Of a stretch of DNA of 9,641 bases, positions 1 through 6,409 are shown piece after piece. The stretch covers positions 1-9,641 of the forward strand of contig JABSRR010000083.1 of the NCBI GenBank assembly GCA_013215025.1, in the 5' to 3' direction. Under the pieces are notes generated by a model. It ran no database searches. It had not been told where the DNA came from and saw only the letters and a program-made list of their open reading frames with translations. This DNA comes from Pseudomonadales bacterium. Lineage in GTDB: Bacteria > Pseudomonadota > Gammaproteobacteria > Pseudomonadales > DT-91. Both the position numbers and the translations under genes were made by a program. Numbering within the stretch: the first letter of the stretch is position 1; the number at the start of each line of letters is the position of its first letter.

Positions 1-1502
1 TTACCTAATGAAGTATCTTTATCTTGATTACCGCCTAGGGAAATTTGGAAAAATTCCTCACCTTTTTTATCAACGCCTAGAATGCCAATATGACCAACAT
101 GGTGGTGTCCACAGGCGTTCATGCAGCCAGATATATTCAGTTCTATCTGCCCTAAATCATAAAGGTAATCAAGGTCATTAAATTTGCGTGTGATTGCTTC
201 AGAGACAGGAATCGATTTTGCATTAGCCAAGGCACAGTAGTCGCCACCAGGACAGCAAATCATATCGGTTAAGGTGCCAATATTGGCTTTAGCTAGACCT
301 AAGGGCTGAAGCTGCTGCCATAGCGCAAACAGATCGGACTTTTTAACATCGGCTAAGATTAGGTTTTGCTGATGCGATGAGCGTAACTCGCCAAATGAAA
401 AACGATCGGCTAAATCTGCAACGGCGTCCATTTGACTATCGGTTATATCGCCTGGAGCGACACCAGCAACTTTTAAGGATAGCGTTACCGCTTGATAACC
501 CGCTTGCTTGTGTGCGTGCGTATTGTGTTGTAGCCAGGCTGCAAAAGCCGGCTCTGCATGCGCCTGAGCCTGCAGTGCTAACTCGGCATCATTGTCATCA
601 ATGATTTGGTAATCGGGGTCTGTAAAGTGCGCTTTAACACGATCAATTTCGTTATCGCTTAGTGTGGTTGGGCCATCTTTTAAAAATGCCCACTCCGCAT
701 CAACCTTTTCACGAAAAGCATCAACTCCCATGGCTTTTACTAAAATTTTAATTCTAGCTTTGTATTTATTGTCACGACGTCCGAGCTGATTATAAACACG
801 CAAGATAGCATCTAAATAACTCAATAAATGCTGCTCAGGGAGAAATTCATTAACGACTTGTCCGATCACAGGCGTGCGTCCTAGACCGCCGCCGACAATC
901 ACTTTGTAGCCGATCTCGGCTTTTTCATTGTGAACCAGCTCAATGCCAATATCGTGGACATGAATGGCGGCACGATCGGCTGCGGATCCACATACGGCAA
1001 TTTTAAATTTACGCGGTAAATAAGCGAATTCCGGATGAAAAGTCGACCATTGACGAATAATCTCACAATAAGGTCGAGGGTCGATTAACTCATCAGCAGC
1101 AACACCCGCAAATTGATCCGAGGTAGTCGAACGGATACAGTTACCTGAGGTTTGCACCGCATGCATCTGCACGCTGGCAAGTTCGGCTAAGATATCTGGC
1201 GTATCGGCTAATTCTGGCCAATTTAACTGCACATTTTGACGCGTAGAAATATGCGCATAACCCTTATCATAGTCGCGGCTGATGGCGGCTAACTTGCGCA
1301 GTTGCTTGGATGACATTAATCCATACGGTACTGCAATTCGTAACATAGGCGCCAAACGCTGCACGTATAAACCATTTTGTAATCTAAGAGGTAAGAATTC
1401 TGCCTCTGAAAGTTCACCTTTTAAAAAGCGCTCGGTTTGACCACGGTATTGTTTAACCCGTTCGTCAATGATTTGTTGATCGTATTGATCATACTGGTAC
1501 AT
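1..1502 (-). CDS. cysI: Siroheme sulfite (nitrite/sulfite) reductase, CysI type, 3'-truncated by the window edge
   Basis: Catalyses the six-electron reduction of sulfite to sulfide in assimilatory sulfur metabolism, in the cytoplasm, using siroheme coupled to a [4Fe-4S] cluster. Exactly 500 codons are visible from ATG 1502-1500 and the frame stays open to the left edge, so only the last few dozen residues should be missing. Both ferredoxin-like half-domains are present. The anion-binding basic residues appear in STRQN (R88), NCIRS (R124) and PRKFK (K165, K167). The cluster/siroheme cysteines are C417 and C423 (CPGGDYC) and C460 and C464 (CMNAC). The N-terminus MYQYDQYD and the segment GRRDNKYKARIKILVKA (241-257) closely match the Pseudomonas single-chain CysI as I remember it. 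The Shine-Dalgarno is weak (AAGG about 10 nt upstream). In relatives a DUF934 gene often follows; it would lie outside this window. Nitrite as an alternative substrate cannot be excluded from sequence. Confidence 0.95.
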   Translation of the reverse strand, partial: MYQYDQYDQQIIDERVKQYRGQTERFLKGELSEAEFLPLRLQNGLYVQRLAPMLRIAVPYGLMSSKQLRKLAAISRDYDKGYAHISTRQNVQLNWPELADTPDILAELASVQMHAVQTSGNCIRSTTSDQFAGVAADELIDPRPYCEIIRQWSTFHPEFAYLPRKFKIAVCGSAADRAAIHVHDIGIELVHNEKAEIGYKVIVGGGLGRTPVIGQVVNEFLPEQHLLSYLDAILRVYNQLGRRDNKYKARIKILVKAMGVDAFREKVDAEWAFLKDGPTTLSDNEIDRVKAHFTDPDYQIIDDNDAELALQAQAHAEPAFAAWLQHNTHAHKQAGYQAVTLSLKVAGVAPGDITDSQMDAVADLADRFSFGELRSSHQQNLILADVKKSDLFALWQQLQPLGLAKANIGTLTDMICCPGGDYCALANAKSIPVSEAITRKFNDLDYLYDLGQIELNISGCMNACGHHHVGHIGILGVDKKGEEFFQISLGGNQDKDTSLG

Positions 1503-1518
1503 TTGCGTGCTACCTTTT

Positions 1519-1564
1519 GGCTGTAAATTTGGCTATAAGTTAGGCTGTATGTTTAGCTATAAGT
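1519..1564. repeat. Tandem ~12-bp repeat, about four units, upstream of cysI
   Basis: Successive 12-mers on the plus strand are GGCTGTAAATTT, GGCTATAAGTTA, GGCTGTATGTTT and AGCTATAAGTGG. Units 1 and 3, and units 2 and 4, are the most alike, giving a 24-bp super-period. A further GGCTAT follows at 1565-1570. The array ends only about 17 bp before the cysI start codon, so on the minus strand it lies in the leader or promoter of cysI. It could be a set of regulator half-sites or a slippage product; function is not shown. Confidence 0.65.
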
Positions 1565-1646
1565 GGCTATGTTCATTCGTTTGTGCGAGCAATATCGCGA
1601 ATTGGCGCGAATTTTAGGCAAATCCAAGGTAAATTTCGAGCGTTAA

Positions 1647-1692
1647 TTATCGATTTTATACGGGTAATATGCCTTATGCTTATCGATTTTAT
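1647..1692. repeat. Pair of identical 13-bp direct repeats, TTATCGATTTTAT
   Basis: Exact copies lie at 1647-1659 and 1680-1692, with starts 33 bp apart, close to three helical turns. That would place two bound proteins on nearly the same DNA face. They sit mid-way between the divergent cysI and LLM genes, where an operator or activator site would be expected. No known regulator motif was recognised. Confidence 0.5.
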
Positions 1693-1891
1693 CAATTGAT
1701 TGCTCGCTAATGTTGAAAATCAGCTAAGGCTTATGATCACGCAGTTTGTTTATATGATAAAAACAATCATTTATGACTTAAAATACCCTAAAAAAGCATT
1801 TTTTGACTGTTTTTGTTATTACTGTCTGGCTTTTAGAGCAAGATAATTTCACTATCAATTACAGTGTTTCTACCGCAATGAGGAGATCATT

Positions 1892-2917
1892 ATGAAACTC
1901 GGTTTACACCAAGGCTATTGGCAAAAAGACCCATTACCTAATTTTATTCAGCTGGCAAAAGATGCTGAAGATATGGGTTTTGACAAACTATTTACGGCTG
2001 AAGCATACGGCTCTGACTGCTTTACCCCGCTGGCTGCCATCGCTACGCATACCAGTAAGATTCAGCTGTGCACCGGTGTTATGCAGATTTCAGGCCGCAC
2101 CCCGGTTAACGCTGCTATGACTGCAATGACCTTAGATCATATTTCTAATGGTCGTTTAAATGTTGGGGTTGGCGTATCAGGTCCGCAAGTAGTTGAGGGA
2201 TGGTACGGTCAAGCGTTCAATAAACCGCTTGAGCGTACACGCGAATGGCTGAGTATTTTTCGTCAAGTAATTGCGCGCGAGAATCCGGTTGAGTTAGATG
2301 GTAATCAGTATCAATTGCCACTCAAAGGCGGTATGAACTTAGGCAAGCCCTTGAAATCAATTACTCATCCATTTCGTAAAGAAATCCCAGTTTTTCTCGG
2401 AGCTGAAGGTCCAAAAAATGTTGAGCTCGCCTGCACCGAATTTAACGGCTGGCTGCCTATTTTCGTTTCACCAGAAAAAATGGCGATTTATGACGAACCT
2501 TTGTCGATGGTGAAAGACCCAGACAACTATGAAATTTGCGCCATGGTTAATATGAATGTGGATGATGATTTGGCTAATGCCTTATTGCCCACTAAATATA
2601 TGTTGGCACTGTACTTAGGTGGCATGGGTGCGAAAGGTAAAAACTTCCATAAGGATCTGATGGGTCGCATGGGTTGGGCCGAAGAAGCGCAAATGATACA
2701 AGATACCTTCTTTGATAAAGGCCAACACGAAGCAGCGATGGTCGTGCCCGACTATATGGCCGATGAAATTTCCTTATCCGGTCCTGAAGATCGTATTAAA
2801 GAAAAGTTACAAGACTGGAAAAAGTCGAAGATTACTACTCTTATGATTGGTGTCAGTGCCTTTGGTGAAGAAGCAACGCGGAATAATATGCGTATTTTAT
2901 CTGAGGGTGCTTTATAA
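1892..2917 (+). CDS. LLM-class flavin/F420-type oxidoreductase, Rv3520c-like
   Basis: A 341-residue luciferase-like monooxygenase family protein, predicted to be a cytoplasmic TIM-barrel enzyme that transfers hydride through FMN or coenzyme F420. The substrate is unknown. Motifs closely match, from memory, the mycobacterial Rv3520c subfamily annotated as F420-dependent: MKLGLHQGYW at the N-terminus, FTAEAYGSD (34-42), the glycine-rich GVGVSGPQVVEGWYG (92-106), LGAEGPKNVELA (169-180) and GWLPI (186-190). Length is full for the family. The start is supported by AGGAG at 1881-1885, six bases before the ATG. It is transcribed alone: a divergent gene lies upstream and a strong terminator begins 30 bp after the stop. 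Gammaproteobacteria often lack F420, so FMN use is quite possible here; the cofactor cannot be settled from this window. Family assignment is firm, biochemical role is open. Confidence 0.9.
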   Translation: MKLGLHQGYWQKDPLPNFIQLAKDAEDMGFDKLFTAEAYGSDCFTPLAAIATHTSKIQLCTGVMQISGRTPVNAAMTAMTLDHISNGRLNVGVGVSGPQVVEGWYGQAFNKPLERTREWLSIFRQVIARENPVELDGNQYQLPLKGGMNLGKPLKSITHPFRKEIPVFLGAEGPKNVELACTEFNGWLPIFVSPEKMAIYDEPLSMVKDPDNYEICAMVNMNVDDDLANALLPTKYMLALYLGGMGAKGKNFHKDLMGRMGWAEEAQMIQDTFFDKGQHEAAMVVPDYMADEISLSGPEDRIKEKLQDWKKSKITTLMIGVSAFGEEATRNNMRILSEGAL

Positions 2918-2946
2918 ACTCTTGATAAGTCACATTATTACTTTTG

Positions 2947-2972
2947 AAAGCCAGTTTTTACTGGCTTTTTTT
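2947..2972 (+). terminator. Rho-independent terminator after the LLM oxidoreductase gene
   Basis: A perfect 9-bp stem, AAAGCCAGT (2947-2955) with ACTGGCTTT (2960-2968), a TTTT loop and a run of seven T (2966-2972). It separates the LLM gene from the DUF1631 gene, so the two are unlikely to form a single main transcript. The left-hand As give it weaker potential in the reverse direction. Confidence 0.88.
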
Positions 2973-3008
2973 GTTTCTGCAGGCGTAGAATATTGAGATA
3001 AATATTGC

Positions 3009-3013
3009 AAGGT
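3009..3013 (+). promoter_or_regulatory. Shine-Dalgarno that decides the DUF1631 start
   Basis: AAGGT at 3009-3013 lies seven bases before ATG 3020-3022. The longest open frame begins at TTG 3005, but that codon has no ribosome binding site in front and the AAGGT would lie inside the coding sequence. ATG 3020 is therefore preferred. Confidence 0.7.
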
Positions 3014-3019
3014 CAATAT

Positions 3020-5323
3020 ATGCAGGACTGGTCTGACATATTTCAAAGCACATATAAGCTGCTGTCGCATAAATTAAAAGATTGCTTTCACGCGGCTACG
3101 CACGAGCTGCAAAGTCAACTCGATAAGCAAGCCCTGCACGACAATTCCCTACAAGCCCATAAGGCTGTTGAAAGCCATTACCAATCTGTTTTTGAAAAAC
3201 TGCACAACGCCTCAGAACAATTTAGTCAGAAAAAAGTAGTGCGATTTGCAGAACGCAAAGTCGACAGCTTAAGCGTGCTCAGTAAACAAGAGCATAGCTT
3301 CGATGTCTATGGAAAGTCATTTTGCCGAAAAGCCGATGATTTATCGCAGTCGCTATTAATTTTGTCCTGGTTACGATTTGAATCCCTGATAGGACACAAG
3401 CTTGCAATCGATGGCTTGCCAAATGCACCGGCTGTTTTAGCAGATGTGGCAAAAATCTACGTGAATGCACTGGCGCTTGATGAAGAGCAATCAGTGATGT
3501 TGTTTAAAGCCATACTGAAAGAGTATGTGTTTGAGTTTCACAAGCTTAATACGCAGCTGAATAATTTTTTTGTCAGCAAGGCAATCTTGGCTGAGCTTGA
3601 TGATAATGATGTCAATGCTAGGCTCAAACAAATGCATAAGTCTGAACAGGATCAAAAGCATCGTAATGAAGTTTTAAGCGATATGGCTGAGTTTGTTCTG
3701 CCAGAGCATAATGCATCTTCAGCAGCGCTGTTAGATATTGAAAGCGTTATATCAGCTGTCGAAATTCCTGAGCAGCTAGAGCATCATCTTATTGACAATA
3801 ATAGCGATGCAGACTTAATTTCTGATCAAGATTTAGTAGCGCAATTAGACAACAGTTTTGCTGACTTTGATACTGAGGATTTTACCGCTGATTCTTTTAC
3901 AAATTTAGCCGACGAGCTAAATGAAAAGTTTGCACAAGAAGATTTCCAAGTTTCAAAAAATGCGGAAAACACTATCGCTATGTTATCGATGCTGTTTGAT
4001 GATCTTGCGCAGTTTCATTTGCCTGAGCCGATTCAGCGTCTCATGGATAGGCTAAGTCTGCCTATTCTAAAGACCGCACTGAATGATCAAAGCTTCTTTC
4101 TAGATGCGAATAACCCAGGTCAGCAACTGCTCAATAAAATGGCTGAGTTATCTGTGTTATGGGAAAAGTCTGATCAGGAAGAAGACGATATTCTGTTAGC
4201 GGCAATGAAAAATAGCGTGCAACAGGTCAACCAGCATTATCAGACCAATAGCAATATTTTTGCCGAATCCATCCAATATTTAGAGCAAGCAGAAAGTCAA
4301 TTCTTGGCACGTGCAAAAAAACGTGAGGAACGACTCAAATCCTTAGAAAAAGCAAAGTCTCGTCAACTTGAAGCGCAGCATATCGCTAGAAAACATTTGG
4401 ATGCAAAATTTGCGAAACTTGAGTTGCCCACGGCGATCAACGATTTTCTTTATCAATATTGGTCTAAGACTCTGTGTTTTGCTTTTAATAAGTTTGCTAA
4501 CACACAAAATGAACTGTGGCAGGCAGCTATAGCTGCCGAAGATCAGTTGCTTAACTATATGCGCGATAAAATCACTGGCGACCGAGCTAAGGCAGTATAT
4601 GGCTTACAGACGCAATTATTATCAATAGGTTTAGCCAAAGTTGAAGTTAATGCACAATTAAAAGCTATACTTCCTGCGTTAGATTCAGTGAGTATAGATG
4701 CAGATGTAGGCTTGGTTGATGATAATCCATTAGATGCTGCGCAATTAAAAGCTCAGCAAGCGATCTTAAATTCATTGGCAGCCAGTGTGGATGCGGTCGA
4801 AGATGAGCTTGAGCAAGATGCAGCAAAAAGCCAGTCACCGACATCAGGGCAGGCCGCACTGTCGCTTAGTACTAATTCGCCCACAGACTCTTCCCTAGCT
4901 GAGGCCGATTTTACATCGCCATCTTCTGAGTCTCTATCGAAACAAGACCAAGCTGATAAGCAGGACGGTGGACAGCAGTCGGTCGAGCCGCAGACAGTTG
5001 AACCGCCTTTAGATGCTAGCCCGTCCAGCAACGCAACTGAAGAAAATGTGGCAAAATTTACAGTGGATACCATCAGCAAGCTGCTGACGATGAATACTTG
5101 GGTTCGCGATAATCGACAGTCGCCGGTATTAAAATTAAAGTTAGCGACCTACATTAAGTTTACCGATACGTTTGTCTGGGTAAATCGTGAGGGTCAAAAA
5201 GTGATGGATATGCACAGTGATGAAGCAGTGCAGCTGCTTAACGATGCACAGCTTGAATTACTGGAAAACGACGGCGTATTTGATAAGGCGCTAGAACATG
5301 TTATTACCCACTTAAAAGCCTAA
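3020..5323 (+). CDS. DUF1631 family protein of unknown function
   Basis: A 767-residue, mainly helical cytoplasmic protein with no signal peptide or membrane segment. Three parts fit the DUF1631 family. The N-terminal helical region (about 1-195) ends in a segment patterned like the family's LY..LN..L...GIL (here LNTQLNNFFVSKAILAEL, about 176-193). The central hallmark (about 334-376) reads LPEPIQRLMDRLSLPILKTAL, followed by FFLDANNPGQQLL. The C-terminal cap (about 690-767) carries LKLKLATYIKFTDTFVWVNR and GQKVMDM, a beta-rich, possibly PilZ-like fold. Between these lie an acidic linker (about 235-310), a charged probable coiled coil (about 415-470) and a Ser/Gln/Asp/Glu-rich low-complexity linker (about 590-680). 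The family has no established function that I can name. A terminator lies in front and a convergent gene follows, so it is probably monocistronic. No clear promoter was found in the 47-bp gap; TAGAAT at 2986-2991 is a possible -10 without a good -35. Confidence 0.85.
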   Translation: MQDWSDIFQSTYKLLSHKLKDCFHAATHELQSQLDKQALHDNSLQAHKAVESHYQSVFEKLHNASEQFSQKKVVRFAERKVDSLSVLSKQEHSFDVYGKSFCRKADDLSQSLLILSWLRFESLIGHKLAIDGLPNAPAVLADVAKIYVNALALDEEQSVMLFKAILKEYVFEFHKLNTQLNNFFVSKAILAELDDNDVNARLKQMHKSEQDQKHRNEVLSDMAEFVLPEHNASSAALLDIESVISAVEIPEQLEHHLIDNNSDADLISDQDLVAQLDNSFADFDTEDFTADSFTNLADELNEKFAQEDFQVSKNAENTIAMLSMLFDDLAQFHLPEPIQRLMDRLSLPILKTALNDQSFFLDANNPGQQLLNKMAELSVLWEKSDQEEDDILLAAMKNSVQQVNQHYQTNSNIFAESIQYLEQAESQFLARAKKREERLKSLEKAKSRQLEAQHIARKHLDAKFAKLELPTAINDFLYQYWSKTLCFAFNKFANTQNELWQAAIAAEDQLLNYMRDKITGDRAKAVYGLQTQLLSIGLAKVEVNAQLKAILPALDSVSIDADVGLVDDNPLDAAQLKAQQAILNSLAASVDAVEDELEQDAAKSQSPTSGQAALSLSTNSPTDSSLAEADFTSPSSESLSKQDQADKQDGGQQSVEPQTVEPPLDASPSSNATEENVAKFTVDTISKLLTMNTWVRDNRQSPVLKLKLATYIKFTDTFVWVNREGQKVMDMHSDEAVQLLNDAQLELLENDGVFDKALEHVITHLKA

Positions 5324-5411
5324 GTTATCCTTAGCCATACAGCCACAACTGATCAATTTATAAATGGAAGGAAGAGCTCATCTGACGCGATAAGCTGGGA
5401 GTGAAATGTTG

Positions 5412-5441
5412 AAAAGCGAGCTGAAGAATATGCAGCCCGCT
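5412..5441 (-). terminator. Candidate Rho-independent terminator for the SDR gene
   Basis: Read on the minus strand, AGCGGGCTG (5441-5433) pairs with CAGCTCGCT (5423-5415) in a 9-bp stem with one G-T wobble and a 9-nt loop, followed by a short TTTT. It lies about 50 bp past the SDR stop. The T tract is short, so efficiency is uncertain. No plus-strand terminator for the DUF1631 gene is obvious; the same hairpin lacks a T run in that direction. Confidence 0.5.
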
Positions 5442-5459
5442 AAGAAACGTTTTATTTGA

Positions 5460-5475
5460 TAAGCATTAAAGCTTA
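5460..5475. other. Short dyad TAAGC-N6-GCTTA in the convergent gap
   Basis: TAAGC (5460-5464) and GCTTA (5471-5475) flank ATTAAA. With flanking TTTG and CAAA the stem can extend past one bulged A. It sits 16 bp past the SDR stop and 137 bp past the DUF1631 stop. There is no T run next to it, so it is a weak terminator candidate at best; it may be an RNA-stabilising hairpin or chance. Confidence 0.25.
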
Positions 5476-5490
5476 CAAAATATTGAATCT

Positions 5491-6252
5491 TTATATACGA
5501 ATACCGCCGTCCATCTCAATCGTGCGGCCGGTGAAGTAATCATTTTCTAAAATATACACCGCCGTTTGAGCAATTTCACTGGGTTCACCCAAGCGCTTCA
5601 GTGGAATCATATTCGCCATTTTTTCTAAGGCTTCAGGTTTCATCGACTGAACCATTTCAGTTGCAATAAAGCCCGGCGCAATGCCTGCAGCGCGAATACC
5701 ATAGCGCGAAAGCTCTTTCGCCCATGTTACGGTCATCGCTGCTACACCGGCTTTGGCAGCCGAGTAATTCGTTTGACCCATATTACCGCCTTTAGAGAGG
5801 CTAGAGATGTTAATAATGCAACCCTGCGTATTGGTTTCAATCATTTTGGTTGCTGCTTCTCGGCCACAAAGGAAGACGCCGGTTAAATTCACATCGATAA
5901 CCATCTGCCACTCGGCCAGGCTCATGCGCTTCTGCACTTGGCCGTCTTTAGCTTTCACCATTAAACCGTCGCGCGTAATACCCGCATTATTAATCAGGCA
6001 ATCTAGGCCGCCTAATTCGCTGACGATTTGGCTGAATAAATGTTCAACTTCAGTCTCGTCCGCAATATTGGCTTTGAAAGCTTTGGCGCTTCCACCTAAA
6101 GCCTCGCAGCTAGCAACTGCCGCGGCTAAACGTTCTTCGTTTAAATCAATGAGCGCTAGCACCGCGCCTTTTGCCGCAAACGCTTCAGCCATCGCTAAAC
6201 CTAAGCCTTGAGCGCCACCGGTAATGGCAACAACTTTACCTTTTGGATCCAT
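5491..6252 (-). CDS. Short-chain dehydrogenase/reductase (SDR), FabG-like
   Basis: A 253-residue classical SDR, a cytoplasmic NAD(P)-dependent oxidoreductase acting on a hydroxyl/carbonyl pair. The Rossmann motif is TGGAQGLG (11-18). Asp36 at the end of the second strand (LIDLNEE) favours NAD(H) over NADP(H). NNAG is at 88-91 and the active-site Asn is probably N122 in DVNLTG. The catalytic residues are Ser150 or Ser151 (NISS), Tyr163 and Lys167 (YSAAK). PGFIATEM (193-200) and the C-terminal DGG (248-250) are typical. An insertion-like stretch, [17 protein letters not shown] (100-116), follows NAGITRDG. The start is supported by GGAGA (6262-6258), five bases before the ATG. It is divergent from fxsA. 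I recall an SDR at a comparable place near fxsA-groESL in Pseudomonas, which suggests old synteny. The substrate is unknown; with no other fatty-acid genes nearby it should not be called the housekeeping FabG. Confidence 0.92.
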   Translation of the reverse strand: MDPKGKVVAITGGAQGLGLAMAEAFAAKGAVLALIDLNEERLAAAVASCEALGGSAKAFKANIADETEVEHLFSQIVSELGGLDCLINNAGITRDGLMVKAKDGQVQKRMSLAEWQMVIDVNLTGVFLCGREAATKMIETNTQGCIINISSLSKGGNMGQTNYSAAKAGVAAMTVTWAKELSRYGIRAAGIAPGFIATEMVQSMKPEALEKMANMIPLKRLGEPSEIAQTAVYILENDYFTGRTIEMDGGIRI

Positions 6253-6290
6253 GATTTTCTCCGTCAGTATGGAATATTAAAAAAACAGGC

Positions 6291-6319
6291 ATTGTACTGA
6301 ATTTGTATTTTTTTGCGAA
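6291..6319 (-). promoter_or_regulatory. Candidate sigma-70 promoter for the SDR gene
   Basis: On the minus strand, TTCGCA (6319-6314; 4 of 6 matches to the -35 consensus) is separated by 17 bp from TACAAT (6296-6291; 5 of 6 matches to the -10). Transcription would begin near 6284, giving a leader of about 32 nt that contains the GGAGA ribosome binding site. The spacer is rich in A/T runs. Supported by motif match only. Confidence 0.45.
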
Positions 6320-6351
6320 TCATAGCCACCATCGACCTGATTAAAATAAAA

Positions 6352-6379
6352 CTTGAATTATTAGTCCTTGTCACCATCT
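6352..6379 (+). promoter_or_regulatory. Probable sigma-32 (heat-shock) promoter of fxsA
   Basis: CTTGAA (6352-6357) is followed after 14 bp by CACCATCT (6372-6379). This matches the RpoH consensus CTTGAA - 13-15 bp - CCCCATNT at all six -35 positions and all but one defined -10 position. The spacer length is the same as in the groES promoter at 7061-7088. The predicted transcript start near 6386 leaves about 24 nt before the fxsA ATG. The match is seen; activity is inferred. Confidence 0.6.
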
Positions 6380-6400
6380 AAATAGGTATAGCTTAGATGG
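6374..6400. repeat. Inverted repeat overlapping the fxsA -10 region and leader
   Basis: CCATCTAA (6374-6381) and TTAGATGG (6393-6400) are perfect 8-bp inverted copies around 11 bp. The left arm overlaps the predicted sigma-32 -10 box and the right arm ends nine bases before the fxsA ATG, including the weak GATGG ribosome binding site. It could be a DNA operator. It could act as an RNA hairpin only in transcripts starting further upstream, because the predicted start near 6386 excludes the left arm. Confidence 0.5.
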
Positions 6401-6409
6401 ATTTATATC

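Larger units (their letters stand above)
1503..1891. other. Divergent intergenic region between cysI and the LLM oxidoreductase gene
   Basis: This is 389 bp of AT-rich sequence with no credible ORF; it must hold the promoters of both flanking genes. Visible structure: a ~12-bp tandem repeat at 1519-1564, two CGCGAATT copies 10 bp apart (1596-1603, 1606-1613), two identical 13-mers (1647-1659, 1680-1692), and the palindrome ATCAATTGAT (1691-1700). I found no convincing -35/-10 pair. Weak plus-strand candidates are a TATGAT at 1753-1758 and a GATAAT at 1842-1847, neither with a good -35. The Shine-Dalgarno for the LLM gene (AGGAG, 1881-1885) is clear. Confidence 0.7.

Noticed and set aside
377..604. 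Plus-strand frame of 75 codons
   Set aside because: It lies wholly inside cysI on the opposite strand, has no recognisable family and no ribosome binding site; it is a shadow of the real gene.
4665..5079. Minus-strand frames of 64 and 108 codons within the DUF1631 gene
   Set aside because: They arise opposite the Ser/Gln/Asp/Glu-rich linker, which leaves the reverse frame open by composition; no start signal or family.
5807..6211. Plus-strand frame of 134 codons
   Set aside because: It is antisense to the well-supported SDR gene; composition is that of a reverse frame and no motif is visible.
6374..6400. RNA thermometer hiding the fxsA ribosome binding site
   Set aside because: The right arm covers the weak GATGG, but the predicted sigma-32 start near 6386 leaves the left arm out of the RNA, so a thermometer would require a different upstream promoter. 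Kept only as a DNA dyad.
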